NCBI GenBank assembly: GCA_027682585.1
Contig: JAQCZH010000001.1
Span: forward strand, 372,001-436,000
DNA length: 64,000 bases
Reading direction: 5' to 3'
Origin: Lachnospiraceae bacterium AF51-6-b8A
Lineage (GTDB): Bacteria > Bacillota > Clostridia > Lachnospirales > Lachnospiraceae
Shown here: positions 35,654-44,145 of the stretch, piece after piece
Layout: every line of letters begins with the position of its first letter
Numbering within the stretch: position 1 is the first letter of the stretch
Notes under the pieces: model-generated
The model's input: only the letters and a program-made list of their open reading frames with translations
Databases searched by the model: none
Told to the model about the DNA's origin: nothing
Made by a program: the position numbers and the translations under genes

Positions 35654-36289
35654 ATGAAGATTGTATGCCTGGATTTGGAAGGGGTTTTAGTTCCGGAGAT
35701 CTGGATCGCATTCGCTGAGAAGACCGGAATCAGAGAACTGGCGAAGACGACCCGCGATGAGCCGGACTATGACAGGCTGATGAATTACCGTATTCAAATC
35801 CTGCGAGAGCACAGACTGGGACTCAGGGAGATCCAGGAGACCATTGCAGGGATGAAGCCTCTGCCGGGCGCCAGGAAGTTCCTGGATCAGCTGAGGGCGG
35901 AGACGCAGGTCGTGATTGTAAGCGATACCTTTGAGCAGTTCGCCATGCCTTTGATGAAGAAACTTGGCTATCCCAGTATTTTCTGCAATCGCCTGCTTGT
36001 AGACAAGAAGGGGGAGATCAGCGGTTATGAAATGCGCTGTAAGCCATCCAAATTGCTGACGGTCCAAAAACTGCAGGAGATGGGATTTGAGACCATTGCG
36101 GCCGGTGACAGTTTCAATGATCTGGGCATGATTGAGGTTTCTAAGCTGGGGATTCTCTTTCGCACGACCGAACAGCTCAAGCGAGATTATCCGCAGTATC
36201 CGGCGGTTGAGACCTATGACGCATTTTATGAGATCATCCATGCAGCTTTACAGGAGGGATCCGAACTGCCAGACGGTATCGGCTTGTGA
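35654..36289 (+). CDS. thrH: Phosphoserine phosphatase/homoserine phosphotransferase-like HAD protein
   Basis: A 211-residue HAD hydrolase. The catalytic D-L-E-G-V-L motif contains Glu in place of the usual second Asp, the ThrH signature. S-D-T-F is motif II, K-P-S-K motif III and G-D-S-F-N-D motif IV. ThrH of Pseudomonas dephosphorylates phosphoserine and can transfer phosphate to homoserine. Ribosome site is weak (GAGAG). Convergent with aroE, whose stop is 8 nt away. Confidence 0.87.
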   Translation: MKIVCLDLEGVLVPEIWIAFAEKTGIRELAKTTRDEPDYDRLMNYRIQILREHRLGLREIQETIAGMKPLPGARKFLDQLRAETQVVIVSDTFEQFAMPLMKKLGYPSIFCNRLLVDKKGEISGYEMRCKPSKLLTVQKLQEMGFETIAAGDSFNDLGMIEVSKLGILFRTTEQLKRDYPQYPAVETYDAFYEIIHAALQEGSELPDGIGL

Positions 36290-36296
36290 CGGATTC

Positions 36297-37175
36297 TTAT
36301 TCGGCGAAAAGAGGACGGATCTGTTCGATTGGCATGTCCTTGCCGGTCCAGAGTTTGAAGGAAGCTGCTCCCTGAAAGAGAAGCATGTAGAGACCGTTGG
36401 CATGAGCCAGGCCCCTCTCTTTCGCCTGAGCTAAGAGGGGCGTCGTCAGGGGATGATAAATGATATCGGAGACGAAGAGTCCCGGGTGCAGGAGTTCGGG
36501 ATCAACCAGGCTGCGGGGATCTGTTGCCATGCCCACACTGGTCGCGTTGACAAGCAGTTGGCTGTCTGCAAGAGAGCTGGCCATAGCAGATGCGTCGTTC
36601 ATATCCAGAAGCCGGATGGGAGTTTCCGTTGCTTTTTCAATTTCCTGCAGGAAACTGCGGCTTGAGGAGAAAGAGGCGTTGTTGCGCTTGAAGACCCGGA
36701 TTTCCTTGACGCCGTCTAAAGCTGCCTGGACAAGGATGGAGCGGGCGGCTCCGCCGGCTCCGAGAAGGGTCATAGTCTTGCCGGTTATGTCGAAGCCCGC
36801 ATCGCGCAGGGAGTTAAGATAGCCAATGCCATCTGTCGTATGGCCGATCAGCCGCCCCCCGTCATTGACGATGGTATTGACAGAATGACAGAGGCGGGAG
36901 GCCTGGGAGATCTCGTCCAGATAAGGGATGACGGCTGTTTTTAAGGGCATGGTCAGATTGGCGCCCAGGAAATGCATCTCTTTCAGCGCATCAAGGAGCA
37001 GGGACAGATGTCCGCTGTCTGTGTCAAAGGCAAGATAGGCCAGATCTACGCCGCAGAGCTGAGCGGCGAGATTGTGCATGGCCGGACTCATAGAATGGGA
37101 AACGGGGGTTCCCAAGAGGCAGGCCAGGCGGGTGCGGCCGGAGATTGGATGCAGGAAATAAGAAGAAGTATTCAT
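36297..37175 (-). CDS. aroE: Shikimate dehydrogenase
   Basis: A 292-residue NADPH-dependent enzyme of the shikimate pathway. S-H-S-M-S-P-A-M-H-N binds shikimate; the catalytic Lys lies in N-L-T-M-P-L-K, followed by N-T-I-V, D-x-x-G and the nucleotide loop G-A-G-G-A-A-R-S. No Shine-Dalgarno sequence precedes ATG 37175; instead a promoter -10 ends 7 nt before it, so the mRNA is probably leaderless. aroD-aroK start divergently about 155 bp away. Confidence 0.93.
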   Translation of the reverse strand: MNTSSYFLHPISGRTRLACLLGTPVSHSMSPAMHNLAAQLCGVDLAYLAFDTDSGHLSLLLDALKEMHFLGANLTMPLKTAVIPYLDEISQASRLCHSVNTIVNDGGRLIGHTTDGIGYLNSLRDAGFDITGKTMTLLGAGGAARSILVQAALDGVKEIRVFKRNNASFSSSRSFLQEIEKATETPIRLLDMNDASAMASSLADSQLLVNATSVGMATDPRSLVDPELLHPGLFVSDIIYHPLTTPLLAQAKERGLAHANGLYMLLFQGAASFKLWTGKDMPIEQIRPLFAE

Positions 37176-37182
37176 ACGAGCT

Positions 37183-37212
37183 ATTTTACAATGATTTGCC
37201 CGCTTTGATCAA
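37183..37212 (-). promoter_or_regulatory. aroE promoter predicting a leaderless mRNA
   Basis: On the minus strand TTGATC (37207-37212), 18 bp, TAAAAT (37183-37188). The predicted start falls at 37175-37176, the aroE start codon. A CAATTC/GAATTG inverted repeat (37210-37227) overlaps the -35. Confidence 0.5.
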
Positions 37213-37329
37213 TTCGCGAGAGAATTGCGGAGCAGAGAACCTTGTTTTATGATTGGTCTGGTTCTTCAAATTGTGAAGCGGGTATGCAATTGTTCACGAC
37301 AAGTGTATTTTATGACAGGGAGGGAAGAT

Positions 37330-38112
37330 ATGAGCAGAGAACTTGTGATTAAGGGCATTGCGCTTGGAAGCGGGATTCCGGTAATCTGTGTGCCGATTAC
37401 CGCATCTGTCCCCGGGGAAATCCTGACAGAGGCCAGGCGGCTGGTTGCATCAGGGGTTCAGATGATCGAGTGGCGGCTGGACTATCTGGAGGATCCCACC
37501 AATACCAATGTGATTCGTCAGCTGCTCATGGACTTAAAACCAATCTGTGAAAACAGCATCCTCCTTGCAACTCTTCGCAGCAGCAGTCAGGGGGGAAGAG
37601 CCAGGCTGGATGAGAAGGCATTTGCAAAGAGCCTGATGGCGATCGCTACTTCTCATGTGGCTGATCTGATTGATGTGGAGTATTTCTTCAGGAAGGAGGG
37701 AGAGAAAGAACTGATCGCTTCGCTGCAGAAAGAGGGGGCCAGAGTCATTGCGAGTCAGCATGATTTTCATAGAACCCCATCCGCCATGGATCTTATCTCT
37801 ACCCTGCTTACCATGGAGGAGAGCGGAGCAGACCTGGTCAAGATCGCTGTCATGCCGCACAGCAGCGGGGATGTCCTCCATCTTCTGGATGCTTCCTCTA
37901 CCTTCTCTGAAAATGCACAGACACCTTTGATCGCCATGGCCATGGGGCATCTGGGAACCATTTCCCGTGTGGGAGGCGAACTCTTCGGTTCCTGTGTCAC
38001 CTTTGCTTCCATGGGAGCCTCTTCTGCGCCGGGTCAGTTTCCTGTGGAGGATGTGAAGACGGTGATGGAGATTTTACATCGCTATTCCGCACCGGAGGAG
38101 CAGCATGATTAA
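37330..38112 (+). CDS. aroD: Type I 3-dehydroquinate dehydratase
   Basis: 260 residues of the type I (Schiff-base) dehydroquinase. The visible active site comprises E-W-R-L-D near 43, the general-base His in S-Q-H-D-F and the Schiff-base Lys in D-L-V-K-I-A. It converts 3-dehydroquinate to 3-dehydroshikimate, the substrate of AroE. GGGAGGGAAG precedes ATG 37330. Overlaps aroK by 8 nt. Confidence 0.94.
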   Translation: MSRELVIKGIALGSGIPVICVPITASVPGEILTEARRLVASGVQMIEWRLDYLEDPTNTNVIRQLLMDLKPICENSILLATLRSSSQGGRARLDEKAFAKSLMAIATSHVADLIDVEYFFRKEGEKELIASLQKEGARVIASQHDFHRTPSAMDLISTLLTMEESGADLVKIAVMPHSSGDVLHLLDASSTFSENAQTPLIAMAMGHLGTISRVGGELFGSCVTFASMGASSAPGQFPVEDVKTVMEILHRYSAPEEQHD

Positions 38113-38797
38113 GAATCTCTATCTGATCGGCTTTATGGGGGTCGGCAAGTCTACCATTGCCCGGGCGCTGCGCAAGCGTACTGGCTGGGAACTGGTGGAT
38201 ATGGATGCTCTGATCGTCAGACAGCAGGGGATGCCAGTCGCGCAGATTTTTGCCGAGAAGGGGGAAGAGGAGTTCCGACGCATAGAGACGGAGATTTTGG
38301 CGAAGATCTCAGAGCGGGATCACCAGATTATCTCCTGCGGCGGCGGCGTTCCCATGCGCAGGGAAAATGTCCGCATCATGAAGGAAAATGGGATCTGCCT
38401 TTTGCTCACAGCCTCCCCCTATGTCATTCTGAAGCGGGTGGAGAAAGACACCTCCCGGCCGCTCCTGCAGGGGAAGAAGAGCATCAGGGGCATTTCCGGA
38501 CTGATCAAAGAGCGTATGCCCTATTATGAGCAGGCCTGTGACGAGCGGGTGTCAGTCAATGGGCGCACGGTCCGCATGGTGGTGGATGAAATTGTCCGCC
38601 GCATGACAAAAAGGGGGTATACGGAAGAAGAGACCGAACAGACTGGCATCGTAAAGACAGAGATCAAAAGCCGCAGAGCGGGGAGCGAAAACCGCGAGGC
38701 GAGAGCAAAAAGAGGCCAGGCGGGAGCTGCAAGCTGCGGGGCGAGAACCGGAAGAGACAAATCCGGGAGCCGAGGTAAGAGGAACGGGGGAGATTGA
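38105..38797 (+). CDS. aroK: Shikimate kinase with basic C-terminal extension
   Basis: Phosphorylates shikimate at O3. The P-loop G-F-M-G-V-G-K-S-T (9-17), shikimate-binding D-M-D, R-R-I-E and C-G-G-G-V motifs and lid region are intact within the first about 170 residues, the usual family size. The last about 55 residues are an unrelated Arg/Lys/Gly/Ala-rich tail, probably disordered. Translationally coupled to aroD. The tRNA-Arg promoter overlaps its last codons. Confidence 0.93.
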   Translation: MIKNLYLIGFMGVGKSTIARALRKRTGWELVDMDALIVRQQGMPVAQIFAEKGEEEFRRIETEILAKISERDHQIISCGGGVPMRRENVRIMKENGICLLLTASPYVILKRVEKDTSRPLLQGKKSIRGISGLIKERMPYYEQACDERVSVNGRTVRMVVDEIVRRMTKRGYTEEETEQTGIVKTEIKSRRAGSENREARAKRGQAGAASCGARTGRDKSGSRGKRNGGD

Positions 38798-38822
38798 CTT
38801 TAGGAGACACTAGCGTTACTAT
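38794..38822 (+). promoter_or_regulatory. Promoter of tRNA-Arg
   Basis: TTGACT (38794-38799), 17 bp, TACTAT (38817-38822), 23 bp before the tRNA. Confidence 0.65.
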
Positions 38823-38845
38823 AAGCAAGTCCGTTCGGACGGTTT

Positions 38846-38919
38846 GTAGGCGTAGCGTAGCTGGATAACGCATCGGACTCCGACTCCGAAGATCGCTGGT
38901 TCGAATCCAGTCGTCTACA
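38846..38919 (+). tRNA. tRNA-Arg (CCG anticodon)
   Basis: 74 nt: acceptor GTAGGCG/CGTCTAC, anticodon stem TCGGA/TCCGA around C-T-C-C-G-A-C (anticodon CCG, codon CGG), and T arm CTGGTTCGAATCCAG. CCA not encoded. Confidence 0.93.
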
Positions 38920-38965
38920 TTGCTCCTGTAAGATGAGAATTATTTCAACGCATATGAGATCAGCT

Positions 38966-39020
38966 GCCCTGTGCTGTATTACTTTTACGTCAGTAATACA
39001 GCACAGGGCGTTCTTATATA
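38966..39020 (+). terminator. Long hairpin after tRNA-Arg
   Basis: A perfect 18-bp stem (38966-38983 with 38992-39009) and an 8-nt loop, followed by a T-poor tail (GTTCTTATATATT). Probably terminates the tRNA transcript. Confidence 0.7.
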
Positions 39021-39074
39021 TTCCAATGGAATACTCGCGGAGCATGAGGATTTGCCCCGGCGGCCGACAGAATC

Positions 39075-39083
39075 TGTTAGAAT
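39075..39083 (+). promoter_or_regulatory. Extended -10 promoter candidate
   Basis: TG-T-TAGAAT, 38 bp before the DUF624 gene; -35 weak. Confidence 0.45.
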
Positions 39084-39121
39084 AGGAGATGTAGTTTTCG
39101 GGCTTCGTTTAGGAGTGATTT

Positions 39122-40081
39122 ATGGGGATTTTTTCACCTGAGGGAAAGCTGATGACCGCCCTCAACCGCTATGTCGACGTCTTTTTTATCAACCTCTTGG
39201 CGCTGGCAGTCAGTCTGCCTGTGGTTACGGCCGGCGCTGCCATGACAGCCAAGTACTATGTGTCTATGAAGGTCGTTCAGGGACATGATGTGAAGCTGGT
39301 TCGGGGCTTCTTTCACTCCTTTAAGGATAATTTCAGGCAGGCAACCATGATCTGGATTCCGAGTCTGGCTCTCTTTGCTCTCCTGGCCTTCGATTTTCTT
39401 GTTGCAGGCCGCCTTCTGACAGGATGGCCCATGCGGGGGCTGCAGGCATTCAGTCTTCTGATTGCAGTTTTCCTGTTTGGCTGTCTGCTCTTTGGCTTTC
39501 CCATGTTGGCTCGCTTTGAGATGACCAACCGCAATTGGATCAGGAATTCCTTTGCGATGATGGGGCTGCACTTCCCGACGGCCTTTCTGGGACTGATCCT
39601 TTTTGCGGCTCCCTTTCTCCTCGTCTATTACCTGCCTCAGTTTGCTGTGGTTGCCATGCTGATCCCGACTTTTCTGACGCTCTTTATCGCGGATCGCTGC
39701 GTGGCCTTCTTTGCGCCTCTGATGCCGGAAGACTATGTAGATCCCGCAGCTCCTGTTCCGGATGAATTTCTGGAAGAAGACGCCGGCCTGGCCAGCATGA
39801 GAGAAGAGGCGGAGATGCGCTGGCCTCCTGTGGCAGGCGTCGGCAAGGTCTATCGGAGTGGGAAGGCAAATACGGGAAATGATGCGGGCACAAAATGTCC
39901 GGGAAATGATGAAAACAGCAACATGGCTTATGGACAGGCGGCAGACGAGGGGCTGCTTCGGGCCAGTGCGGAGGACGAGGCGGATCTGGCCAGGGCTCTG
40001 GGCAGTCCCGAGGCCAGAAAGATCGCCGAAAAGGAGTGTATGTGGGCAGATCCGCATGACTTCCTTTCGTCTGGGAAATGA
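39122..40081 (+). CDS. DUF624 (YesL-like) membrane protein
   Basis: 319 residues; the first about 210 hold five hydrophobic helices and match YesL/DUF624, starting with a short F-S-P-E-G-K-L segment and V-F-x-x-N-L-L-A-L. YesL-type genes usually accompany carbohydrate ABC transporters or two-component systems, but none are here. The last about 110 residues are an acidic, Ala/Glu-rich hydrophilic tail of no recognised family. RBS TAGGAG precedes ATG 39122. Confidence 0.8.
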   Translation: MGIFSPEGKLMTALNRYVDVFFINLLALAVSLPVVTAGAAMTAKYYVSMKVVQGHDVKLVRGFFHSFKDNFRQATMIWIPSLALFALLAFDFLVAGRLLTGWPMRGLQAFSLLIAVFLFGCLLFGFPMLARFEMTNRNWIRNSFAMMGLHFPTAFLGLILFAAPFLLVYYLPQFAVVAMLIPTFLTLFIADRCVAFFAPLMPEDYVDPAAPVPDEFLEEDAGLASMREEAEMRWPPVAGVGKVYRSGKANTGNDAGTKCPGNDENSNMAYGQAADEGLLRASAEDEADLARALGSPEARKIAEKECMWADPHDFLSSGK

Positions 40082-40155
40082 GGGGAGTCTTCGTGTGTTA
40101 TCGCCCGGTTCGTTAAAATATCTGGAGATAAGAACTTGACAGAGGGCGATCGCCA

Positions 40156-41025
40156 ATGCGCGCAGAAGAATACATTGGGACGAAGCGAGCACGTACAATG
40201 AACTGTCGAAAGAAAGAGACAGACAAAATGGCATCAGAAGAGAAGATATTAAAAGAGGCAGGCCGGGACACGAAAGCGGCAGACGCAATGATGGGTCAGC
40301 GCCTGAATAAGTTTCTGACGAATGCCGGGGTCTGTTCCAGGCGGGAGGCGGACCGTCGGATTCGCGCGGGCCAGGTCACGATCGACGGTCAGCCGGCACA
40401 GCTTGGGCAGAGAGTTCTGCCGGGGCAGGAAGTTGCGGTCGATGGAAGGATCATTGGGGGAAAAGAGGAGGAGATTATCCTCCTCTTTCATAAACCGAGG
40501 GGAATTGTCTGCACGGCGGAGAAGAGGGAGAAGAAGAATATCGTCGATTTCATCGGATATCCCAGCCGCATCTATCCTGTCGGACGTCTGGATAAGGAGT
40601 CTCGGGGCCTGATTCTCATGACGAATCAGGGAGATATTGTCAATCGCATGATGCGGGCGGGAAATCAGCATGAGAAGGAATATCAGGTGAAAGTGAATCG
40701 TCCTCTTACCGAGACATTTCTCAGGCAGATGAAAGCCGGTGTCTTCTTAGAAGACCTTGGGGAGATGACCCGCCCCTGCAGAGTCCAGCGAACGGGAGAG
40801 AGAACCTTCCGTATTATCTTAACTCAGGGGCTCAATCGGCAGATTCGCCGCATGTGTCAGACTCTTGGTTATGGTGTTACAGATCTGGTGCGGGTGCGGA
40901 TTATGAATTTGTACCTGACTGGAATCCGGGAAGGGGAGTACCGCAGGATCCGTCGACAGGAACGGGCTGAATTAGAGCGGCTTCTGATCGATTCCCCTTC
41001 GACCAGCCGTTACGTCAGGTCATGA
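40156..41025 (+). CDS. RluF/RsuA-family pseudouridine synthase
   Basis: Up to 289 residues. An S4 RNA-binding domain (about 46-100) is followed by the pseudouridine synthase domain with catalytic Asp in V-G-R-L-D-K-x-S-R-G-L. The late Q-G-L-N-R-Q-I-R-R-M and V-R-I-M-N-L motifs point to RluF (23S rRNA U2604) rather than RluB. The true start is uncertain: ATG 40156 has GAGGG upstream; 40228 and 40291 are shorter options that still keep the S4 domain. Overlaps the open frame before ligA. Confidence 0.87.
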   Translation: MRAEEYIGTKRARTMNCRKKETDKMASEEKILKEAGRDTKAADAMMGQRLNKFLTNAGVCSRREADRRIRAGQVTIDGQPAQLGQRVLPGQEVAVDGRIIGGKEEEIILLFHKPRGIVCTAEKREKKNIVDFIGYPSRIYPVGRLDKESRGLILMTNQGDIVNRMMRAGNQHEKEYQVKVNRPLTETFLRQMKAGVFLEDLGEMTRPCRVQRTGERTFRIILTQGLNRQIRRMCQTLGYGVTDLVRVRIMNLYLTGIREGEYRRIRRQERAELERLLIDSPSTSRYVRS

Positions 41026-41084
41026 TTCTGATGGCTCGCGGGATGAGAAACAGAAATGCAGAAGGAAACAGAGGAGAGATATCG

Positions 41085-43100
41085 ATGACCTTCGAGACAT
41101 ATCAGGAACTGCTCAATCAGATCAACCATCATATGGATCTGTATTACAACCAGGATCAAACGGAGATCTCGGATTATGAATATGATCAGTTGATGCAGCA
41201 GCTGAAGGCAGCAGAGGCAAAGCATCCGGACTGGGTGCGGCCGGACTCACCCAGTCAGAAGATCGGCGGGACAGCGAAGAGAGAGGCCGGCGTCAAGGTA
41301 GAACACAATGTGCCCATGCTTTCTATCGAGGATGTCTTTGATTTTCAATCGGTTACGGACTGGGTCAATAAGGTGCAGGAACTGCACCCGGATGCCATTT
41401 TTTCTGTTGAGCAGAAGATTGATGGGCTCTCCATGAGTCTGCGCTACAGAGGAGGCAGACTGGAACTGGCTGAGACCCGCGGGGATGGTCATGTTGGAGA
41501 GGACGTCACGCAGAATGCCAGAGCCATTCCACAGGTGCTGACGGAACTTCCGATCACAGATCCCTATCTGGAACTGCGCGGGGAGGTCTATATGACCAGG
41601 GACAAGTTCGAGGCCTATAATACCAGGCAGGAGAAGGAGGGGAAGCCTCTGGCGGCCAATCCAAGAAATCTGGCAGCCGGCACCCTCCGTCAGTTGGATC
41701 CTAAGATTACGGCGGAGCGGGGGCTGAATCTCTTCCTGTTCAACGTCCAGGATGGAGAGCCGGATTTCATGAGAAGTCAGCTGTACAACTTGGATCGTCT
41801 TTCGGCAATGGGGCTTCCTGTGACCTATCACAAGAGGGCGGAAGATGCCGGAGAGGTTATTGCGGCCATCGAGGAAATCGGGGGTCTGCGCGGCCAATTG
41901 GCCTATGACATTGACGGGGCGGTCGTTAAAATTGATCAGATTGCTTACCGAAAGGATTTTCCGGCTGGTACAAAATACTCCGCAGGACACATCGCCTATA
42001 AGTATCCACCGGAAGAGAAGGTGGTAGAGATGGATCGGATCTTAGTCGATGTGGGAAGAACGGGAAAACTGACCTTTACCGGTCAGTTTCATGACGCGAA
42101 GACGGGCGAGCCTGCCCGGCTCTGCGGGACGTCTGTCTCCAGGGCGACTCTGCACAATCAGGACTACATTCGTCAGATGAAAATCGGAATCGGCGGCCAT
42201 TACAAGCTCTTTAAGTCCGGAGAAATTATTCCGAAACTGAATGGATGCGTGAAGGAGCCGGAAGCTGTTTTCGAGCCCCCCCGTCTCTGTCCGGTATGTG
42301 GAGAAGAGTTGGAACAGGAAGAGGGGACGGCGGATATTCGCTGCGTCAATCCCTCCTGTCCGGCGCAGCTTTCCCGTACCATTGGGTATTTTGCAGGCAG
42401 ATCCTGTATGGATATCGCCGGTCTGGGACAAACTCTGATTGATGCTCTCTGCGAAGAGAAGATCATGGGAACGAGGACTTCTTATCTGACTTCCTATGTG
42501 GATATCTATCGACTGAAAGATCACAGGGAGGAGCTGATCAGCCGGGGAATCCTGGGAAAAGAGAAGAATACGGATAAGATACTGGCGGCCATTGAGGCAT
42601 CCAAATCCCAGAGCCCGGCTCGACTTTTGGCAGGGCTTGGTATCCGCAATGTCGGACTTTCGACCGCTGCGGCCCTCATGGCCGTCTATCCCGATCTGAT
42701 GGGGCTGATGGATGTCAGGTCTGAGGAACTGCAGAAGATTCCAGACATCGGGGAGAGAACAGCGGCAGATATTGTGCACTTTTTCGCTCACGAAGACAAG
42801 CGGCAGATGATGGCCGATTTTAAGGAACTGGGGCTGACCATGAAAATGCCTAAAGAGGAGAAGACCCGGGCACTGGCCGGCCTGACCATCGTTGTTACAG
42901 GGACGCTTCCGAACCTGGGAAGATCTGAAGCCAAGGATCTGATTGAGAAGAACGGGGGTAAGTGTACGGGTTCCGTTTCAGGAAAAACGGACTACCTGCT
43001 TGCGGGGGAGGCTGCTGGATCCAAGCTGGACAAGGCGAAGAGCCTTGGAATCCCTGTGATTGATGAGGAGGGGCTTCGCGCTCTTATTGAGGAGAAGTGA
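41085..43100 (+). CDS. ligA: NAD-dependent DNA ligase
   Basis: 671 residues, normal LigA length. Domain order: NAD-binding Ia with D-Y-x-Y-D-x-L, adenylation domain with catalytic Lys in E-Q-K-I-D-G, OB fold, four-Cys zinc finger (C-P-V-C ... C-V-N-P-S-C-P), helix-hairpin-helix repeats and a C-terminal BRCT domain (from G-L-T-I-V-V-T-G-T-L). Seals nicks in replication and repair. ATG 41085, with GGAGAG upstream, is chosen over in-frame ATGs at 41022 and 41031. Confidence 0.97.
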   Translation: MTFETYQELLNQINHHMDLYYNQDQTEISDYEYDQLMQQLKAAEAKHPDWVRPDSPSQKIGGTAKREAGVKVEHNVPMLSIEDVFDFQSVTDWVNKVQELHPDAIFSVEQKIDGLSMSLRYRGGRLELAETRGDGHVGEDVTQNARAIPQVLTELPITDPYLELRGEVYMTRDKFEAYNTRQEKEGKPLAANPRNLAAGTLRQLDPKITAERGLNLFLFNVQDGEPDFMRSQLYNLDRLSAMGLPVTYHKRAEDAGEVIAAIEEIGGLRGQLAYDIDGAVVKIDQIAYRKDFPAGTKYSAGHIAYKYPPEEKVVEMDRILVDVGRTGKLTFTGQFHDAKTGEPARLCGTSVSRATLHNQDYIRQMKIGIGGHYKLFKSGEIIPKLNGCVKEPEAVFEPPRLCPVCGEELEQEEGTADIRCVNPSCPAQLSRTIGYFAGRSCMDIAGLGQTLIDALCEEKIMGTRTSYLTSYVDIYRLKDHREELISRGILGKEKNTDKILAAIEASKSQSPARLLAGLGIRNVGLSTAAALMAVYPDLMGLMDVRSEELQKIPDIGERTAADIVHFFAHEDKRQMMADFKELGLTMKMPKEEKTRALAGLTIVVTGTLPNLGRSEAKDLIEKNGGKCTGSVSGKTDYLLAGEAAGSKLDKAKSLGIPVIDEEGLRALIEEK

Positions 43101-43172
43101 TTTCTCCCGCCGGTCAATAGAGGGGAAGATTTCCCTGATTCTATAAGAGAATGATAACGAAAGGATTCATCC

Positions 43173-44141
43173 ATGCCAATTCGCACACAGAATGACCTCC
43201 CCGCCAAGAAGCGGCTGGAGCGCGAGAATATCTTCGTGGTCGATGAGGACCGGGCTTTGCACCAGGATATCCGTCCCATTGAGATCTGCATTCTGAATCT
43301 GATGCCGCTTAAGGAAGACACGGAACTGGACATCCTGCGCAGTATGTCCAACACCCCTCTGCAGGTCAATGTGACTTTTTTGACAACGGCGAGCCACAGA
43401 GCCAGCCATGTCTCCAAGTCTCATCTGAATAACTTCTATCTGCACTTTGATGATATCAAAGAACAGAATTTCGACGGCTTTCTCATTACCGGCGCACCTG
43501 TGGAGATGAAAGATTTCGAGAAGGTGGATTACTGGGAAGAACTCTGCACAATCATGGAATGGACTAAGACGCATGTAACTTCCACTCTCCATGTCTGCTG
43601 GGGAGCTCAGGCTGGAGCTTACTACCACTACGGCATCAGAAAGTACGAACTGTCCAGAAAGTTGTCCGGTGTCTATCCACAGCATGTAGAGAACCGTAAG
43701 GTTCCTCTGGTTCGAGGATTTGATGATTTCTTTATGGCTCCCGTTTCCCGCTGGACGGAATGTCATTCTGATGAAATCCGCGCCTGCAAAGATCTGGTGG
43801 TTGTGTCCGATTCTCCGGAGGCCGGGATCCTGCTCTGCATGACCAATGATGGCAAGCAGATATTCGATTTTGGTCATCTGGAGTATGACCGCATGACGCT
43901 GGACAGGGAGTATAAGAGGGATCTCAAAAAGGGGATGCAGCCTGAGATTCCCGTCAACTATTATCCGGGGGATGACCCGACCAAAAGACCGCTTCTGCAG
44001 TGGCGAAGCCATGCCAATGCCCTCTATACCAACTGGCTCAACTATTATGTCTATCAGATGACACCCTATGATTTCATTGATGCCAACAAGGTTATCGCCC
44101 AGGCATCACAGGCACTTACGGATTTGATCAGAGAGGAATGA
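43173..44141 (+). CDS. metA: Homoserine O-acetyltransferase (MetA family)
   Basis: 322 residues of the class I glutamine amidotransferase-like MetA family, first step of methionine synthesis from homoserine. The nucleophilic Cys is in H-V-C-W-G-A-Q-A-G, and the His-Glu pair is in F-G-H-L-E-Y. The specificity position in the loop G-A-P-V-E is Glu; published work links Glu here to acetyl-CoA and Gly to succinyl-CoA use, so acetylation is inferred. AAGGA precedes ATG 43173. addB begins 4 nt after the stop. Confidence 0.93.
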   Translation: MPIRTQNDLPAKKRLERENIFVVDEDRALHQDIRPIEICILNLMPLKEDTELDILRSMSNTPLQVNVTFLTTASHRASHVSKSHLNNFYLHFDDIKEQNFDGFLITGAPVEMKDFEKVDYWEELCTIMEWTKTHVTSTLHVCWGAQAGAYYHYGIRKYELSRKLSGVYPQHVENRKVPLVRGFDDFFMAPVSRWTECHSDEIRACKDLVVVSDSPEAGILLCMTNDGKQIFDFGHLEYDRMTLDREYKRDLKKGMQPEIPVNYYPGDDPTKRPLLQWRSHANALYTNWLNYYVYQMTPYDFIDANKVIAQASQALTDLIREE

Positions 44142-44145
44142 AATC

